Origin: Zancudomyces culisetae
Taxonomy: Eukaryota; Kickxellomycota; Harpellomycetes; Harpellales; Legeriomycetaceae
Assembly (NCBI GenBank): GCA_001969505.1
Contig: LSSK01000294.1
Location: forward strand, 1-11,734
DNA: 11,734 nt
Direction of reading: 5' to 3'
Part shown: positions 1 through 7,956 of the stretch, piece by piece
Layout: each line of letters starts with the position of its first letter
How positions within the stretch are numbered: position 1 is the stretch's first letter
Made by a program: the position numbers and the translations under genes
The notes under the pieces: generated by a model
Told to the model about the DNA's origin: nothing
The model's database searches: none
What the model saw: the letters and a program-made list of their open reading frames with translations, nothing else

Positions 1-729
1 GCTACAACACCAGCTACAGCATCAGAAACTCCAGAATCAGCAGCTCCAGCTAGAACCCCAGCTACAACCCCAGCTACAACCCCAGCTACAACACCAGCTA
101 CAGGAGCAGCAACTCCAACATCAGCAACCCCAGCATCAGAAACTCCAGCATCAGCGGTCCCAGTTATAGCAGCCCCAGCTGCACCAATAGGTGCTCCAGA
201 ACTATCACCTACAATTCTTCCAGCGTTGCAACAACTTTCCTCCCTCTTGTCTAGTATTCAACAACTATCAACTGCTGCACCTTCTTCTGCCACACCATTG
301 GCTACTCCTTCAGTTACTCCAGCAACAGCATCAGCGGCCCCAGTTACAGCAGCCCCAGCTGCACCAATAGGTGCTCCAGAACTATCACCTACAATTCTTC
401 CAGCGTTGCAACAACTTTCCTCCCTCTTGTCTAGTATTCAACAACTAGCAACTGCTGCACCTTCTTCTTCCACACCATTGGCTACTCCTTCGGCCAATCC
501 AGCAACAGTATCAGCTACGCCATCAACTATTATATCTGGCGCATCACCAACTACACCCTTAGTTATTTCCTCAGCCTCTCCCTCAAGTACTTCTTCACCT
601 AGTCCTCAAACTACAACTCTTGTGAGCAGTGTTTTACAAAATATTCTTCGATCAGATGTTTTTCAAGCCTTTTTAGCCGATCTCGAGGCTTTGCTATCAC
701 AACTATCTAATAACCAAGTTCGTTTGTAG
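1..729 (+). CDS. Pro/Ala/Ser/Thr-rich repeat protein, 3' end (5'-partial)
   Basis: The frame is open from base 1 to a TAG at 727-729, so the start lies outside the window; 242 residues are visible. Residues 1-50 are Ala-Thr-Pro linker with short ATTP units. Residues 51-110 and 111-170 are two copies of a 60-residue repeat. Each copy combines a Pro/Ala-rich linker with one helix-forming segment (LPALQQLSSLLSSIQQL). The last 70 residues are Ser/Thr/Pro-rich and end in another amphipathic helix (about 211-235) and the tail NQVRL. There is no hydrophobic C-terminal tail, so a GPI anchor is unlikely. No cysteine is visible. The mucin-like composition suggests a secreted, O-mannosylated wall or surface protein, but the signal peptide, if any, lies outside the window. 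I do not recognise the family. Confidence 0.8.
   Translation, partial: ATTPATASETPESAAPARTPATTPATTPATTPATGAATPTSATPASETPASAVPVIAAPAAPIGAPELSPTILPALQQLSSLLSSIQQLSTAAPSSATPLATPSVTPATASAAPVTAAPAAPIGAPELSPTILPALQQLSSLLSSIQQLATAAPSSSTPLATPSANPATVSATPSTIISGASPTTPLVISSASPSSTSSPSPQTTTLVSSVLQNILRSDVFQAFLADLEALLSQLSNNQVRL
49..102 (+). repeat. 12-bp minisatellite coding A-T-T-P units
   Basis: Four consecutive 12-bp units of the form GCTACAACCCCA (49-60 with one change, 61-72, 73-84, 85-96 with one change) are followed by a partial unit. A further unit sits at bases 1-12. They encode the Ala-Thr-Thr-Pro linker and keep the reading frame. Confidence 0.85.
151..510 (+). repeat. Two tandem 180-bp coding repeats
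   Basis: Bases 151-330 and 331-510 are direct tandem copies in frame (60 codons each). By hand I count about 9 mismatches in 180, five of them in the last 30 bases. The core from about 184 to 264 matches its partner 180 bases downstream exactly. Such high nucleotide identity implies a recent duplication or gene conversion, and the array may vary in copy number between strains. Confidence 0.95.
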
Positions 730-1544
730 TATTTTATTAGCTGATTTTGTGAGAAACCTGAAGGGCTTTATAGCTACGTGCATATCCTTTTATTAGGATA
801 AGTGTATGCAATAAAAAGAATCTACATACCGTCAATTTTTATTACCAATAGTGACTTTAACGAGTTTTATGGGCCCTTAGAGCTGGTACTCTAGAGTTAA
901 GTCTAAAGTTTACAATATAAACCAAATCATTACACATTAAACCCAGGGTATACGAACCTCAAATTAATTTCAGGTCAATCCAAACTCATACTCCACAGCT
1001 AAGATTTGTTTTTTTAGAAAGAAATAGACAAAAAGGATACTGTATATAAAAACCACACTAGCATGTTGACAGGTATTATGCTATAAAGGGCAGTTGCACA
1101 TACACAAAATCTCAAAATGATATTATCAACTAAGGAAATATAACGTATTTTGCTACAGCAAGACACAAAGTATGTGAATAAATACAGCGCAGAGTTGGGG
1201 TTGATGTACGGAGTTGAGTGTTAGAACGTAGTAGCAGAGTTCATATTTTATTCATGACCCATGAGCTACAATACCCTTGATTTTTTACAGCATTTCAGGT
1301 CGGAAACACTGATACTTGGCTAAGCCCAAATGCTCAATGTATTCACATACGTTTATTGTTTTTTAAGGTATTGTCAAAATCAAATCCCTGAATACTTAGA
1401 GCCCAATATAATATTTATGTGTATGGCGGCTGTATGGTAATATAAAAGTAGACAGTATACAACAAAGAGTTATCAAAAGAAAAAAAGTTGAAAAAAGGGA
1501 AAATTCTTGTAATTTAGAAAATAACGAAGATCCAGACCTAGGGC
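730..1544. other. Intergenic region, no supported gene
   Basis: About 815 AT-rich bases lie between the stops of two convergent genes (repeat protein on plus, EIF3K on minus). I see no long open frame, tRNA or obvious repeat. Two TATA-like motifs occur, TATATAAAA at about 1043 and TATAAAGGGC at 1082-1091. The second is followed by an ATG at 1117, but that frame closes after 8 codons. The stretch may therefore hold a non-coding transcript, a decayed small gene or nothing. Confidence 0.5.
810..815 (+). terminator. Poly(A) signal AATAAA for the repeat protein gene
   Basis: An exact AATAAA lies about 80 bases after the TAG stop at 727-729, followed by a T-rich run at 835-841. This is a normal distance for a 3' end. 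It is inferred from sequence only. Confidence 0.5.
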
Positions 1545-2417
1545 TTAGAGCTCAGAGCTTGAGGCAAGAATCTTTGTGAGTTGGACAAATGGAATCTGTT
1601 CAGAAATAACAACAGCCTTGGCTTCATTATCTTTAATAAGTGGTAGTGTCACAATTCCAGTTTCCTCGTTGATTGTCCAGCCTTGTTGTTTAGCAAAATC
1701 AGATAAATCTGACTCGTCAAGATTGAGAGCTAGCTGCAAAAATTCACTGGTGGCTGATTGGTGGGTAACCGAAATATTCTTTGCAATCATGGAGCGGATG
1801 GAATCGTCAAAGCCTTTAACAGCACCAGTGATTTCTTTGGTTATAGAGTCATTGGATAAAATGTCCCAGAATGCATCGAAGCGTGCAGTTTCCAACAAAT
1901 CCTTGAGCTCAAGAATCTTAACAATCGATTCGTCGCTGATCTATTATTTGGTATCATTTTTTAAACTTTTATTAGTTTTATGCTATCTCGGCTTCTTTTA
2001 TTTAACCTAGGATTATCCAAAAATAAGATACTGGATCCTATCGAGTCCACATCCAGAAGATGTAAGATTTGTAAATTGTGGTGGGAATTCAGGCCAAATA
2101 AAGTAAAAACAAACACTTACGATCTGTTCAGAGAGCAGGTAGAGACACAAAATAAAGTCATTTCCAGGTAGGTTTGTCAGAGCTTTGATTAGGATTGACC
2201 CAATGGCATCAATGTTCAAAAGCTCGGGATTGAATTGATAAAGTTTCAGCAACGCCAAGTTGGCAGCTGGATCGTTGCTGTGCTCGCTAAAACTATTGCA
2301 TTGTTCCTTTAGGTAAGCTTCCAGAACGGGAATGTTTTGTGGATTGTAGCGTTCCACAGTGGTGATAATTTCTTGGATTTTATCGGTGCGGATGGGAGGT
2401 CTGACTGTAAAGCTCAT
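1545..2417 (-). CDS. EIF3K: Eukaryotic translation initiation factor 3 subunit K, two exons
   Basis: eIF3k is a small, peripheral, non-core subunit of the cytoplasmic eIF3 complex, which works in 43S pre-initiation complex assembly. Exon 1 is 2417-2121 (99 codons) and exon 2 is 1940-1545, joined in phase 0 across a GTAAGT...TAG intron. The product is 230 residues, against about 218 in human. Family landmarks are visible in order: RYNPQNIPVLEAYL (23-36), NLALLKLYQFNPELL (53-67), ILIKALTNLPGNDFILC (75-91), LLETARFDAFWDIL (114-127), GFDDSIRSMIAKNISVTHQ (142-160) and a C-terminal winged-helix part ending ILASSSEL. The N-terminal half is HEAT-like helical and the C-terminal half PCI-like, as known for the family. 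It is divergent with the AAA ATPase gene, with 321 bp between starts. The subunit is missing from Saccharomyces, which argues against a close yeast relative. Confidence 0.95.
1941..2120 (-). other. EIF3K intron (180 bp)
   Basis: On the minus strand the donor is GTAAGT (2120-2115) and the acceptor is AATAATAG ending at 1941. A branch-like ACTAATA lies about 35 bases upstream of the acceptor. Removal joins ...LLSEQI to ISDESIVKIL... in phase 0 and restores family continuity up to LLETARFDAFW. Confidence 0.93.
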
Positions 2418-2738
2418 GATTCGAAAGTCCGATTATAAATATAGATTTGAATTTGGATTTAAGATGTGCTTCTAGTTTATTGCTTATTGACCCAAGCTAC
2501 TGTTGTCTTGTTTGTTTTTCTGGCCTCTGGAAAAAAAAATTTTTTTTATTGCAGCGATTTAGGGCTATAAATTCGCAGAATCTCAGAACAATTAACTACC
2601 ACCAATAGCTTTTTCTCGAAAACCATGGGGCTTTGCTATTGGAGAAGGTATTACACGAAGCGCAAAAGATCAAGAAAAGAAAAAGCATTTTTGTGTTTGA
2701 ATTAAAGTGCAAAGAATGCTCCAAATTTTAGACGAAAA
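2418..2738. promoter_or_regulatory. Divergent promoter of EIF3K and the AAA ATPase gene
   Basis: The 321 bp between the two start codons must serve both genes. They contain a rigid A9T8 tract at 2531-2547, a type of poly(dA:dT) element that tends to exclude nucleosomes. TATAAA at 2566-2571 faces the ATPase gene. For EIF3K, a TATA-like TATTTATAAT reads on the minus strand at about 2431-2440, which is very close to its ATG at 2417, so its use is doubtful. Confidence 0.6.
2625..2705 (+). other. Upstream ORF, or alternative first exon, ahead of the AAA ATPase
   Basis: The ATG at 2625 sits in a strong context (CCATGGGG), 54 bases downstream of the TATA box, so it probably lies in the mRNA leader. 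Read straight through it encodes 26 very basic residues and stops at 2703-2705, 33 bases before the ATPase ATG. Alternatively, a GTATTA donor at 2648 and a TTTTAG acceptor ending at 2731 would fuse its first 23 bases in frame to the main protein (product beginning MGLCYWR). The sequence alone cannot choose between the two. Confidence 0.4.
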
Positions 2739-4690
2739 ATGGCAAGTAGAATCGAAGAGATAGGTGTGGAGTCGTCGCCTCCGCCAGGGCTAGAGCAGGT
2801 GTATGAGGCGTTGAGGGATATGGTATACTATCCGCTGATAAAGCAGAAAGAATTCGAGCATTTGAACATAAAGCCGGTAAAGGGAATATTGTTACATGGT
2901 GCACCAGGTGTAGGGAAAACGATGATTGTTAGAAAAATAGCAGAAAGATATAAAATAGCAGTTGTAAGTAAATGTTATCAACGGAAAAAAAAATAGTTTA
3001 AAAGCTTTAAACTCGAGTAATTTTCCAAGATATGCCAAATTCAAAACCTTTAGTAGCAAAAAGTAATCGAATGTTATCGGAGCAACTTAACTTGTGTGTA
3101 AAATTCAAAAAATAGATATCAATAAACAGCGCAGAAATTACAAACTCCGCAATCGGCAAGAGCGAAAGACAGTTACGAGAAAAGTTTGAACAGGCACGGG
3201 TAATTTCGGAATCGCTGAAGCAGCCTGTCATAGTATTTATAGACGAAATCGAAGCATTGGCATCAAAGCGAAAGAAAGACGAGAGTACTGAGGTAGAGAC
3301 GAGGCTACTTGGAGTACTACTTACACAGATGGATGGGATAATAGTGGAGCGTGGTAATGTAGTAGTGATTGGAGCAACAAACCGACCGAATGATATCGAT
3401 GAAGCGCTTAGACGCCCGGGAAGACTAGAGCGAGAGGTATATATAAACGTACCAGATCAACAAACACGTAGAAAGATTTTAGAGTACTACATAAGGAAAA
3501 GTCGGCTTAATATACATGATGAAAAAATTGTGTTGGATACGGTGGCAGAAAATACTAGTGGGTACGTGGGGGCGGATCTTATGGCATTGGTGCGGGAAGC
3601 GCTTTTGAATAGTCTAGCAAGACAAAAGCGCATTAAAAATAGTGATTATAGCAGTACTGGTGATGAAGGCGACGGTACTGATAGTACCGGTGGTGGAGCT
3701 GTATTTGTGCTGAGCGATTTTATGGAAGGGTTGAAAATTATTGAGCCTTCTCTTAAACGAGGATTAGAGATGGAGGTTCAATCTTTAGGTCTACAACCTG
3801 GTGCTAATATTGAAGTTGAGATTCAGGGGGAGGTGGGTGGACTAAGTGCTGTACGAAGAGCGCTAGATAAGTGTATTCGGTGGCCATTAGAGCACGGAGA
3901 TAAGCTAGCACGCCTCGGAGCAGTCCAGCCAAATGGAATTTTATTGTATGGTCCACCAGGTTGTAGCAAAACTACACTAGTGCGTGAATATGCACAGCGG
4001 TTTGGTACGCTTTACATGATAAGCGGTGCAGATATATTCAGCTGTTATGTCGGCGAGTCGGAACGAACGATCCGGTCGACATTCTTGAAGGCACGGTTAA
4101 CAAAGCCAAGCATTATATTTGTTGACGAGCTCGAATGTATTGTTAGTAAACGTGGATCTGATACATCACAACAAGACGTGGTGAGGGACCGCATTTTGAC
4201 GACGTTTCTGAATGAGCTGGATGGAGTAAGCTCAACCCTAAAAAGTAAAACCAAGGGTGCATCGCAGGTAATGTTGATTGGCAGCACAAACAGGCCAGAT
4301 CTTATCGACGAGGCACTACTCAGGCCAGGTCGATTTGACAAATTGATATATGTTGGCCCGCCAACAGACAACGAGCGGATGGAAATAGCCAAAAAGTTAC
4401 TTCAACAGGGCGGGATAGAAGGATTAAGTGATATTGAGTATCAAAAAATAATTACAGCAACTAGCGGTGGCTGTTGTACAATGGCAGACTTGCACAAACT
4501 GTGTACTGTGATAAAAATGAATGAATTCAAGAAACAATTAAAGTATTCTGATGGTCCAGAGAATGGGAAAGAAGGGGCTAGCAACCGAATGGATATAAGA
4601 ACACTTGACGAAATTCTTGTGAACTTTCAGCCTAGTCTGAGTGAGCAAATGGTCAGCTTTTACGAGGACCAACTGAAAAACCTGTATTGA
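2739..4690 (+). CDS. AFG2B: Tandem AAA+ ATPase, AFG2B/SPATA5L1-like, two exons
   Basis: Exons 2739-2963 and 3116-4690 join in phase 0 to give 599 residues with two AAA domains. D1 has Walker A GAPGVGKT (54-61), Walker B FIDE (116-119), sensor-1 ATNRPND (from 162) and RRPGR arginine fingers (174-178). D2 has Walker A GPPGCSKT (354-361), Walker B IIFVDE (408-413), STNRPD (465-470) and LLRPGRFDK (from 476). The GPPGCSKT loop, the insertion after LNELDGV, and the end FQPSLSEQMVSFYE point to the AFG2/SPATA5L1 branch rather than Cdc48. In animals AFG2B works with AFG2A in 60S ribosome maturation and chromatin protein unfolding. Human AFG2B is about 750 residues; here the N-terminal substrate domain is absent, and the divergent neighbour leaves no room for it. 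The D1 pore loop (SAIGKSE) lacks an aromatic, while D2 keeps CYVGESE. An AFG2A/Drg1 paralogue is the main alternative. Confidence 0.85.
2964..3115 (+). other. AAA ATPase intron (152 bp)
   Basis: The donor is GTAAGT at 2964 and the acceptor AAAAATAG ends at 3115; CTTAAC about 28 bases before the acceptor is a likely branch site. Splicing gives ...RYKIAV joined to ISINSAEI..., which restores the second strand and pore-loop region of the D1 domain. Unspliced, the frame stops at 2994-2996. Confidence 0.93.
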
Positions 4691-5519
4691 GTAAAATAAT
4701 GATGATGGATTTGAAGGCTATAAAGTGTTGGCCGTTGCGATTTTTTGTCATTTGTCATTTTTTATTTTTTACCTTTTATTTTTTAGACGCTGCAGTTTTT
4801 GAGTTTCTCACTAAGAACCAATGGGTTGATACCAGATGTTACTTTATTTAGTGTGCATTTTTATTTTTCACTACAATTTTGTATAATTTGTAGGGCAGAA
4901 AAAAAATGTTTTTTTTTTAGTCGGAGGTTCAACAACAAATCCAAATTGAAAGCTTAGCTTCATGTTAATTCCTGGCTTTATCAGTATAGAACAGAGCAAA
5001 TATAGAAAATGAATAAAGAATATAAGGGAAGACGAAGGCGAAGGAAAAATGCAGAAAAACTGATTCTTGTATAAGCCCGGAGCCTGCAAATATTAGTAAG
5101 AATGTTTACCTGATATACTCAGAATGTAGTTCACTAACTATGAACATTAGTTCGCAGGTTTGTGAAAAATGAGCTTTAATGTAAAATAGATGTAAATGAC
5201 CAAAAATTAACTAGTGAATCAAAAGAAATTTTACCTTCAAAAAAGTTGATTGGTAAATGGATGTAAAAAAATGGCACAAGTTTTATTACGCTTATTGGGA
5301 TTTGTTAAAGCTGTATTGAGGAATATCAACAAATTTTGGATAATAAATAGGAATTAAAAGTACATTAAAACATCCCCGTCTTGTTTTTCTGTCTATTATA
5401 TAACATTAAAATTTAACATTTATCTTGAACAGACAACAATTAGCTGTACCCGCAAGAAAGAGAAAACTAGAATAGGTTAAGAAACAGATAGTAAATAAAT
5501 GGAATAGGACAAAGGAAAA
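4691..5519. other. Intergenic region, AT-rich
   Basis: About 830 bases lie between the AAA ATPase stop and the mannosyltransferase start. The first part is T-rich (repeated TTTTATTTTTT blocks at about 4750-4785), as expected of a 3' end. An AATAAA lies at 5012-5017. I see no credible coding frame, tRNA or repeat family. Confidence 0.5.
5396..5403 (+). promoter_or_regulatory. Probable TATA box of the mannosyltransferase gene
   Basis: TTATATAA lies about 117 bases upstream of the ATG at 5520. The region between is A-rich, and the start context is GGAAAAATGAAC, favourable for fungal initiation. Confidence 0.4.
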
Positions 5520-7793
5520 ATGAACAGAAAAGAAAAAAAGGAATTGGGAAACAGCCAGCAAGAGGAACCCACACAGAATACTACTGTAGGCGAAAAGGTG
5601 GAAGAAAAGGCTGTGGAAGAAAAAAAGGTGGAAAGTAAGCAAAAGAGTGGATTCTTTGAGGTAAAAAGAACCAGGTGGACGATAAGCATATTAGATGTAT
5701 TATTGCTGCTGGTGGTGACGGCGCTTAGCATAGTGGTGCGATGTTACCGACTATCCAACCCACGGGAAGTGGTGTTTGATGAGGTACATTTTGGTAAATT
5801 TGCAGGCAAATACATCAATCAGACGTATTTTTTTGATTTGCACCCACCACTGGCCAAGATGTTATTCGCATTGGTGGGGAAACTTGCTGGATATGACGGA
5901 CAGTTTGACTTTGCGAAAATTGGATTAAAATACGACGAATTTGAAAACGTACCGTTTGTAGCCATGCGGTTGTTGCCGGCAATATTGGGGAGCTTGACAG
6001 TTCCAGGCAGTTATGTGGCACTTAGGGGACTCGGATATGGAATAGATACGGCACTTCTTGGATGCGGTCTAGTACTCTTTGAAAATGGATTGGTGACACA
6101 AAGCAGACTAATTTTGTTAGACTCCACGCTGGTATTTTTCACTGTATTTGCGACTATGAGTTATATACTGTTCATCAACTATCGCGATACAAATGCCATT
6201 GCCAGCGATTTTTGGATGATTAGCACTGGGGTCAACATGGCATGTGCGCTCAGCAGTAAGTGGGTAGGTCTGTTTTTATTCCAGATGATTGGGGTATACA
6301 CGATCTATGAGCTCTGGGAAATGGTTGGAGATGCCGGACGATCCGCACGGAATATTATGTGCCAAATATTTAAAAGATTGGTTGGCTTTTTAGGCATTCC
6401 ATTCGCGTTATATTTCTTGTTTTTTGCAATTCATTTTAAAGTACTCAACAAGATGGACAAGCCCGATCCAGTATTATCCGCCGGATTCAAATCAGCATAT
6501 GGACACAACGTGGAGACGCAACGACAAGTATTCTTTGGCTCTATGATTCGTCTGCGCCACACAAACTCCAACAAAGGATACCTACATTCACACAGTCATA
6601 CTTGGGTCAACGAAAAATCATCCAAGCAACAGCAGATCACATTGTACCCATTTCCAGACGGAAATAATCTTTGGAAGATAGAGCGACCACTCGGATATAA
6701 CGCAACAGCAGAGGGTACCAATGACGACGAAACACTATACCCTGTACGCAATGGCGACAAGCTGCGACTCTTACACGTTTCCACAGAAAAGCGTTTACAT
6801 TCACACAATGTCCCAGCACCTGTATCCACTGGCCAAGGCAAGTACGAAGTCTCTGGCTATGGAGCACACGGTTTTGAAGGCGACTCTAACGACAACTTCG
6901 AAGTCTCGATCCTGTCCAACAAAGTTGTTCCCAACAAGGATGACTACGAAGATGAGAAAAATGTTGTCCAGGCCATCCACACCCAATTCACACTCATTCA
7001 TTCCAACCTTCGCTGCCACCTCTTCTCTTCTCGTAAGCGTCTGCCTGAATACGCCTTCAATCAAACCGAAACTTTCTGCATGAGCAACTGCCACATGAAA
7101 CATGCCACCTGGCATATTGAATACGCCCACCATGACCACCTTGAAAAGGATGTTGCAGATATAATTGGATACCCACCCCATTCGACCTGGAAACTCTTTC
7201 TCGACTACAACCGTCAGATGCTGTCCACCAACCAAGACCTGCTCGGCGACCATCCATTCGCTTCCCGCCCACCTGCATGGCCTGTTCTCCGCCGTGGTAC
7301 TGCATACTGGGGTGGCACAGGTGCCGTCATTTACCAGCTTGGAAATCCTGTGGTCTGGTGGCTTGCTTCTCTCTCCATAGCGTCCGTCTGCTTCCTCTTC
7401 TTCTCTGATCTCATCCTTTCCAAACGTGAAATATATATATTCTCTCTCACCAAATCCTCCTTCTCACCCTCCTCTGTCGCTCTCATTACTATTGGTTACT
7501 TCTCTCACTATCTACCGTTCTATCTCATGGATCGCGAGCTCTTTTTGCACCACTACTTCCCCGCCCTATGGTTCTCTATCCTTGCCATCCCCATTGTTGC
7601 AGAACTTGCTTCATCGTCTCTCCGCGTCTCTTCGACTCTCAGGCACTCTCTTTACCTCATTATCTTTGCTGCCGCTCTATCTGCTTTCTACACCTTTGCC
7701 CCAATCACCTATGCCCTTACTTTCACTAAACAGCAGTGTGCAAGCATGAAGTGGCTTCCCACTTGGGATATTGACTGCAACCATGCTCTCTAA
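5520..7793 (+). CDS. PMT4: Dolichyl-phosphate-mannose:protein O-mannosyltransferase (GT39), Pmt4-like
   Basis: This ER membrane enzyme transfers mannose from dolichyl-phosphate mannose to Ser/Thr of secretory proteins. The gene has no intron and encodes 757 residues, a normal PMT length. A charged cytosolic N-terminus (1-52) precedes the first membrane segment (about 54-73). The catalytic acidic pair lies in VVFDEVHFGKF (D87, E88), followed by YFFDLHPPLAKML (103-115). Further membrane segments run to about 306. The lumenal MIR region spans about 330-540, with LHSH (355-358), KRLHSHN (424-430), a third unit near CHLFSS (499-504) and SKQQQITLYPF. The C-terminal membrane block carries LGNPVVWW (607-614) and DRELFLHHYFPALW (671-684). 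The motifs VPFVAMRLLPAILG, ENGLVTQSRLILLDS and SRPPAWPVLRRG look closest to the Pmt4 subfamily; Pmt1 is the main alternative. GT39 membership is certain, the subfamily is not. Base composition changes sharply near codon 320-340. Confidence 0.93.
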   Translation: MNRKEKKELGNSQQEEPTQNTTVGEKVEEKAVEEKKVESKQKSGFFEVKRTRWTISILDVLLLLVVTALSIVVRCYRLSNPREVVFDEVHFGKFAGKYINQTYFFDLHPPLAKMLFALVGKLAGYDGQFDFAKIGLKYDEFENVPFVAMRLLPAILGSLTVPGSYVALRGLGYGIDTALLGCGLVLFENGLVTQSRLILLDSTLVFFTVFATMSYILFINYRDTNAIASDFWMISTGVNMACALSSKWVGLFLFQMIGVYTIYELWEMVGDAGRSARNIMCQIFKRLVGFLGIPFALYFLFFAIHFKVLNKMDKPDPVLSAGFKSAYGHNVETQRQVFFGSMIRLRHTNSNKGYLHSHSHTWVNEKSSKQQQITLYPFPDGNNLWKIERPLGYNATAEGTNDDETLYPVRNGDKLRLLHVSTEKRLHSHNVPAPVSTGQGKYEVSGYGAHGFEGDSNDNFEVSILSNKVVPNKDDYEDEKNVVQAIHTQFTLIHSNLRCHLFSSRKRLPEYAFNQTETFCMSNCHMKHATWHIEYAHHDHLEKDVADIIGYPPHSTWKLFLDYNRQMLSTNQDLLGDHPFASRPPAWPVLRRGTAYWGGTGAVIYQLGNPVVWWLASLSIASVCFLFFSDLILSKREIYIFSLTKSSFSPSSVALITIGYFSHYLPFYLMDRELFLHHYFPALWFSILAIPIVAELASSSLRVSSTLRHSLYLIIFAAALSAFYTFAPITYALTFTKQQCASMKWLPTWDIDCNHAL

Positions 7794-7876
7794 TTTTTTA
7801 ATATTATTGGTTCACTTTTTTCTTCACTAATTTCAGCTTCAACTATTTATTTTTCAACCTACTAAATTCAGTGCAA

Positions 7877-7905
7877 AATAAACGCACTATTTAAACAAAA
7901 ATAAA
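7877..7905 (+). terminator. Two AATAAA poly(A) signals of the mannosyltransferase gene
   Basis: AATAAA occurs at 7877-7882 and 7900-7905, 84-110 bases after the TAA stop. The next gene starts at 7957, so the 3' UTR of one gene and the promoter of the next must overlap or lie side by side in 163 bases. Confidence 0.6.
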
Positions 7906-7956
7906 TCTTAATACCCCTACACCCTAAAACCTGCTGCGCTACTGCAACAACTGCAA

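Noticed and set aside
1117-1143. Tiny ORF (MILSTKEI) behind a TATAAAGGGC motif
   Set aside because: Eight codons without any conserved feature are not enough to call a gene. The promoter-like motif is noted instead.
1576-2010. Plus-strand open frame of 144 codons
   Set aside because: It is the reverse complement shadow of EIF3K exon 2 plus intron, with no family character.
4926-4942. GGTTCAA-like T-arm suggesting a tRNA
   Set aside because: The flanks do not pair as a T stem, and no D arm, anticodon stem or acceptor stem can be found around it.
5406-5731. Minus-strand Phe/Ser-rich frames near the mannosyltransferase start
   Set aside because: Low-complexity shadows of the purine-rich 5' region and lysine/glutamate-rich N-terminus of the plus-strand gene.
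6801-7253. Minus-strand open frame of 150 codons, and a plus-strand frame at 6721-7083
   Set aside because: Both overlap the MIR region of the well-supported mannosyltransferase in other frames. They arise from its composition and have no independent support.
7921-7927. CCCTAA-like telomere motif (ACCCTAA) just upstream of STN1
   Set aside because: It is a single copy of a 7-mer in AT-rich DNA, easily chance, and not an array. I keep no claim of a telomeric or telo-box element.
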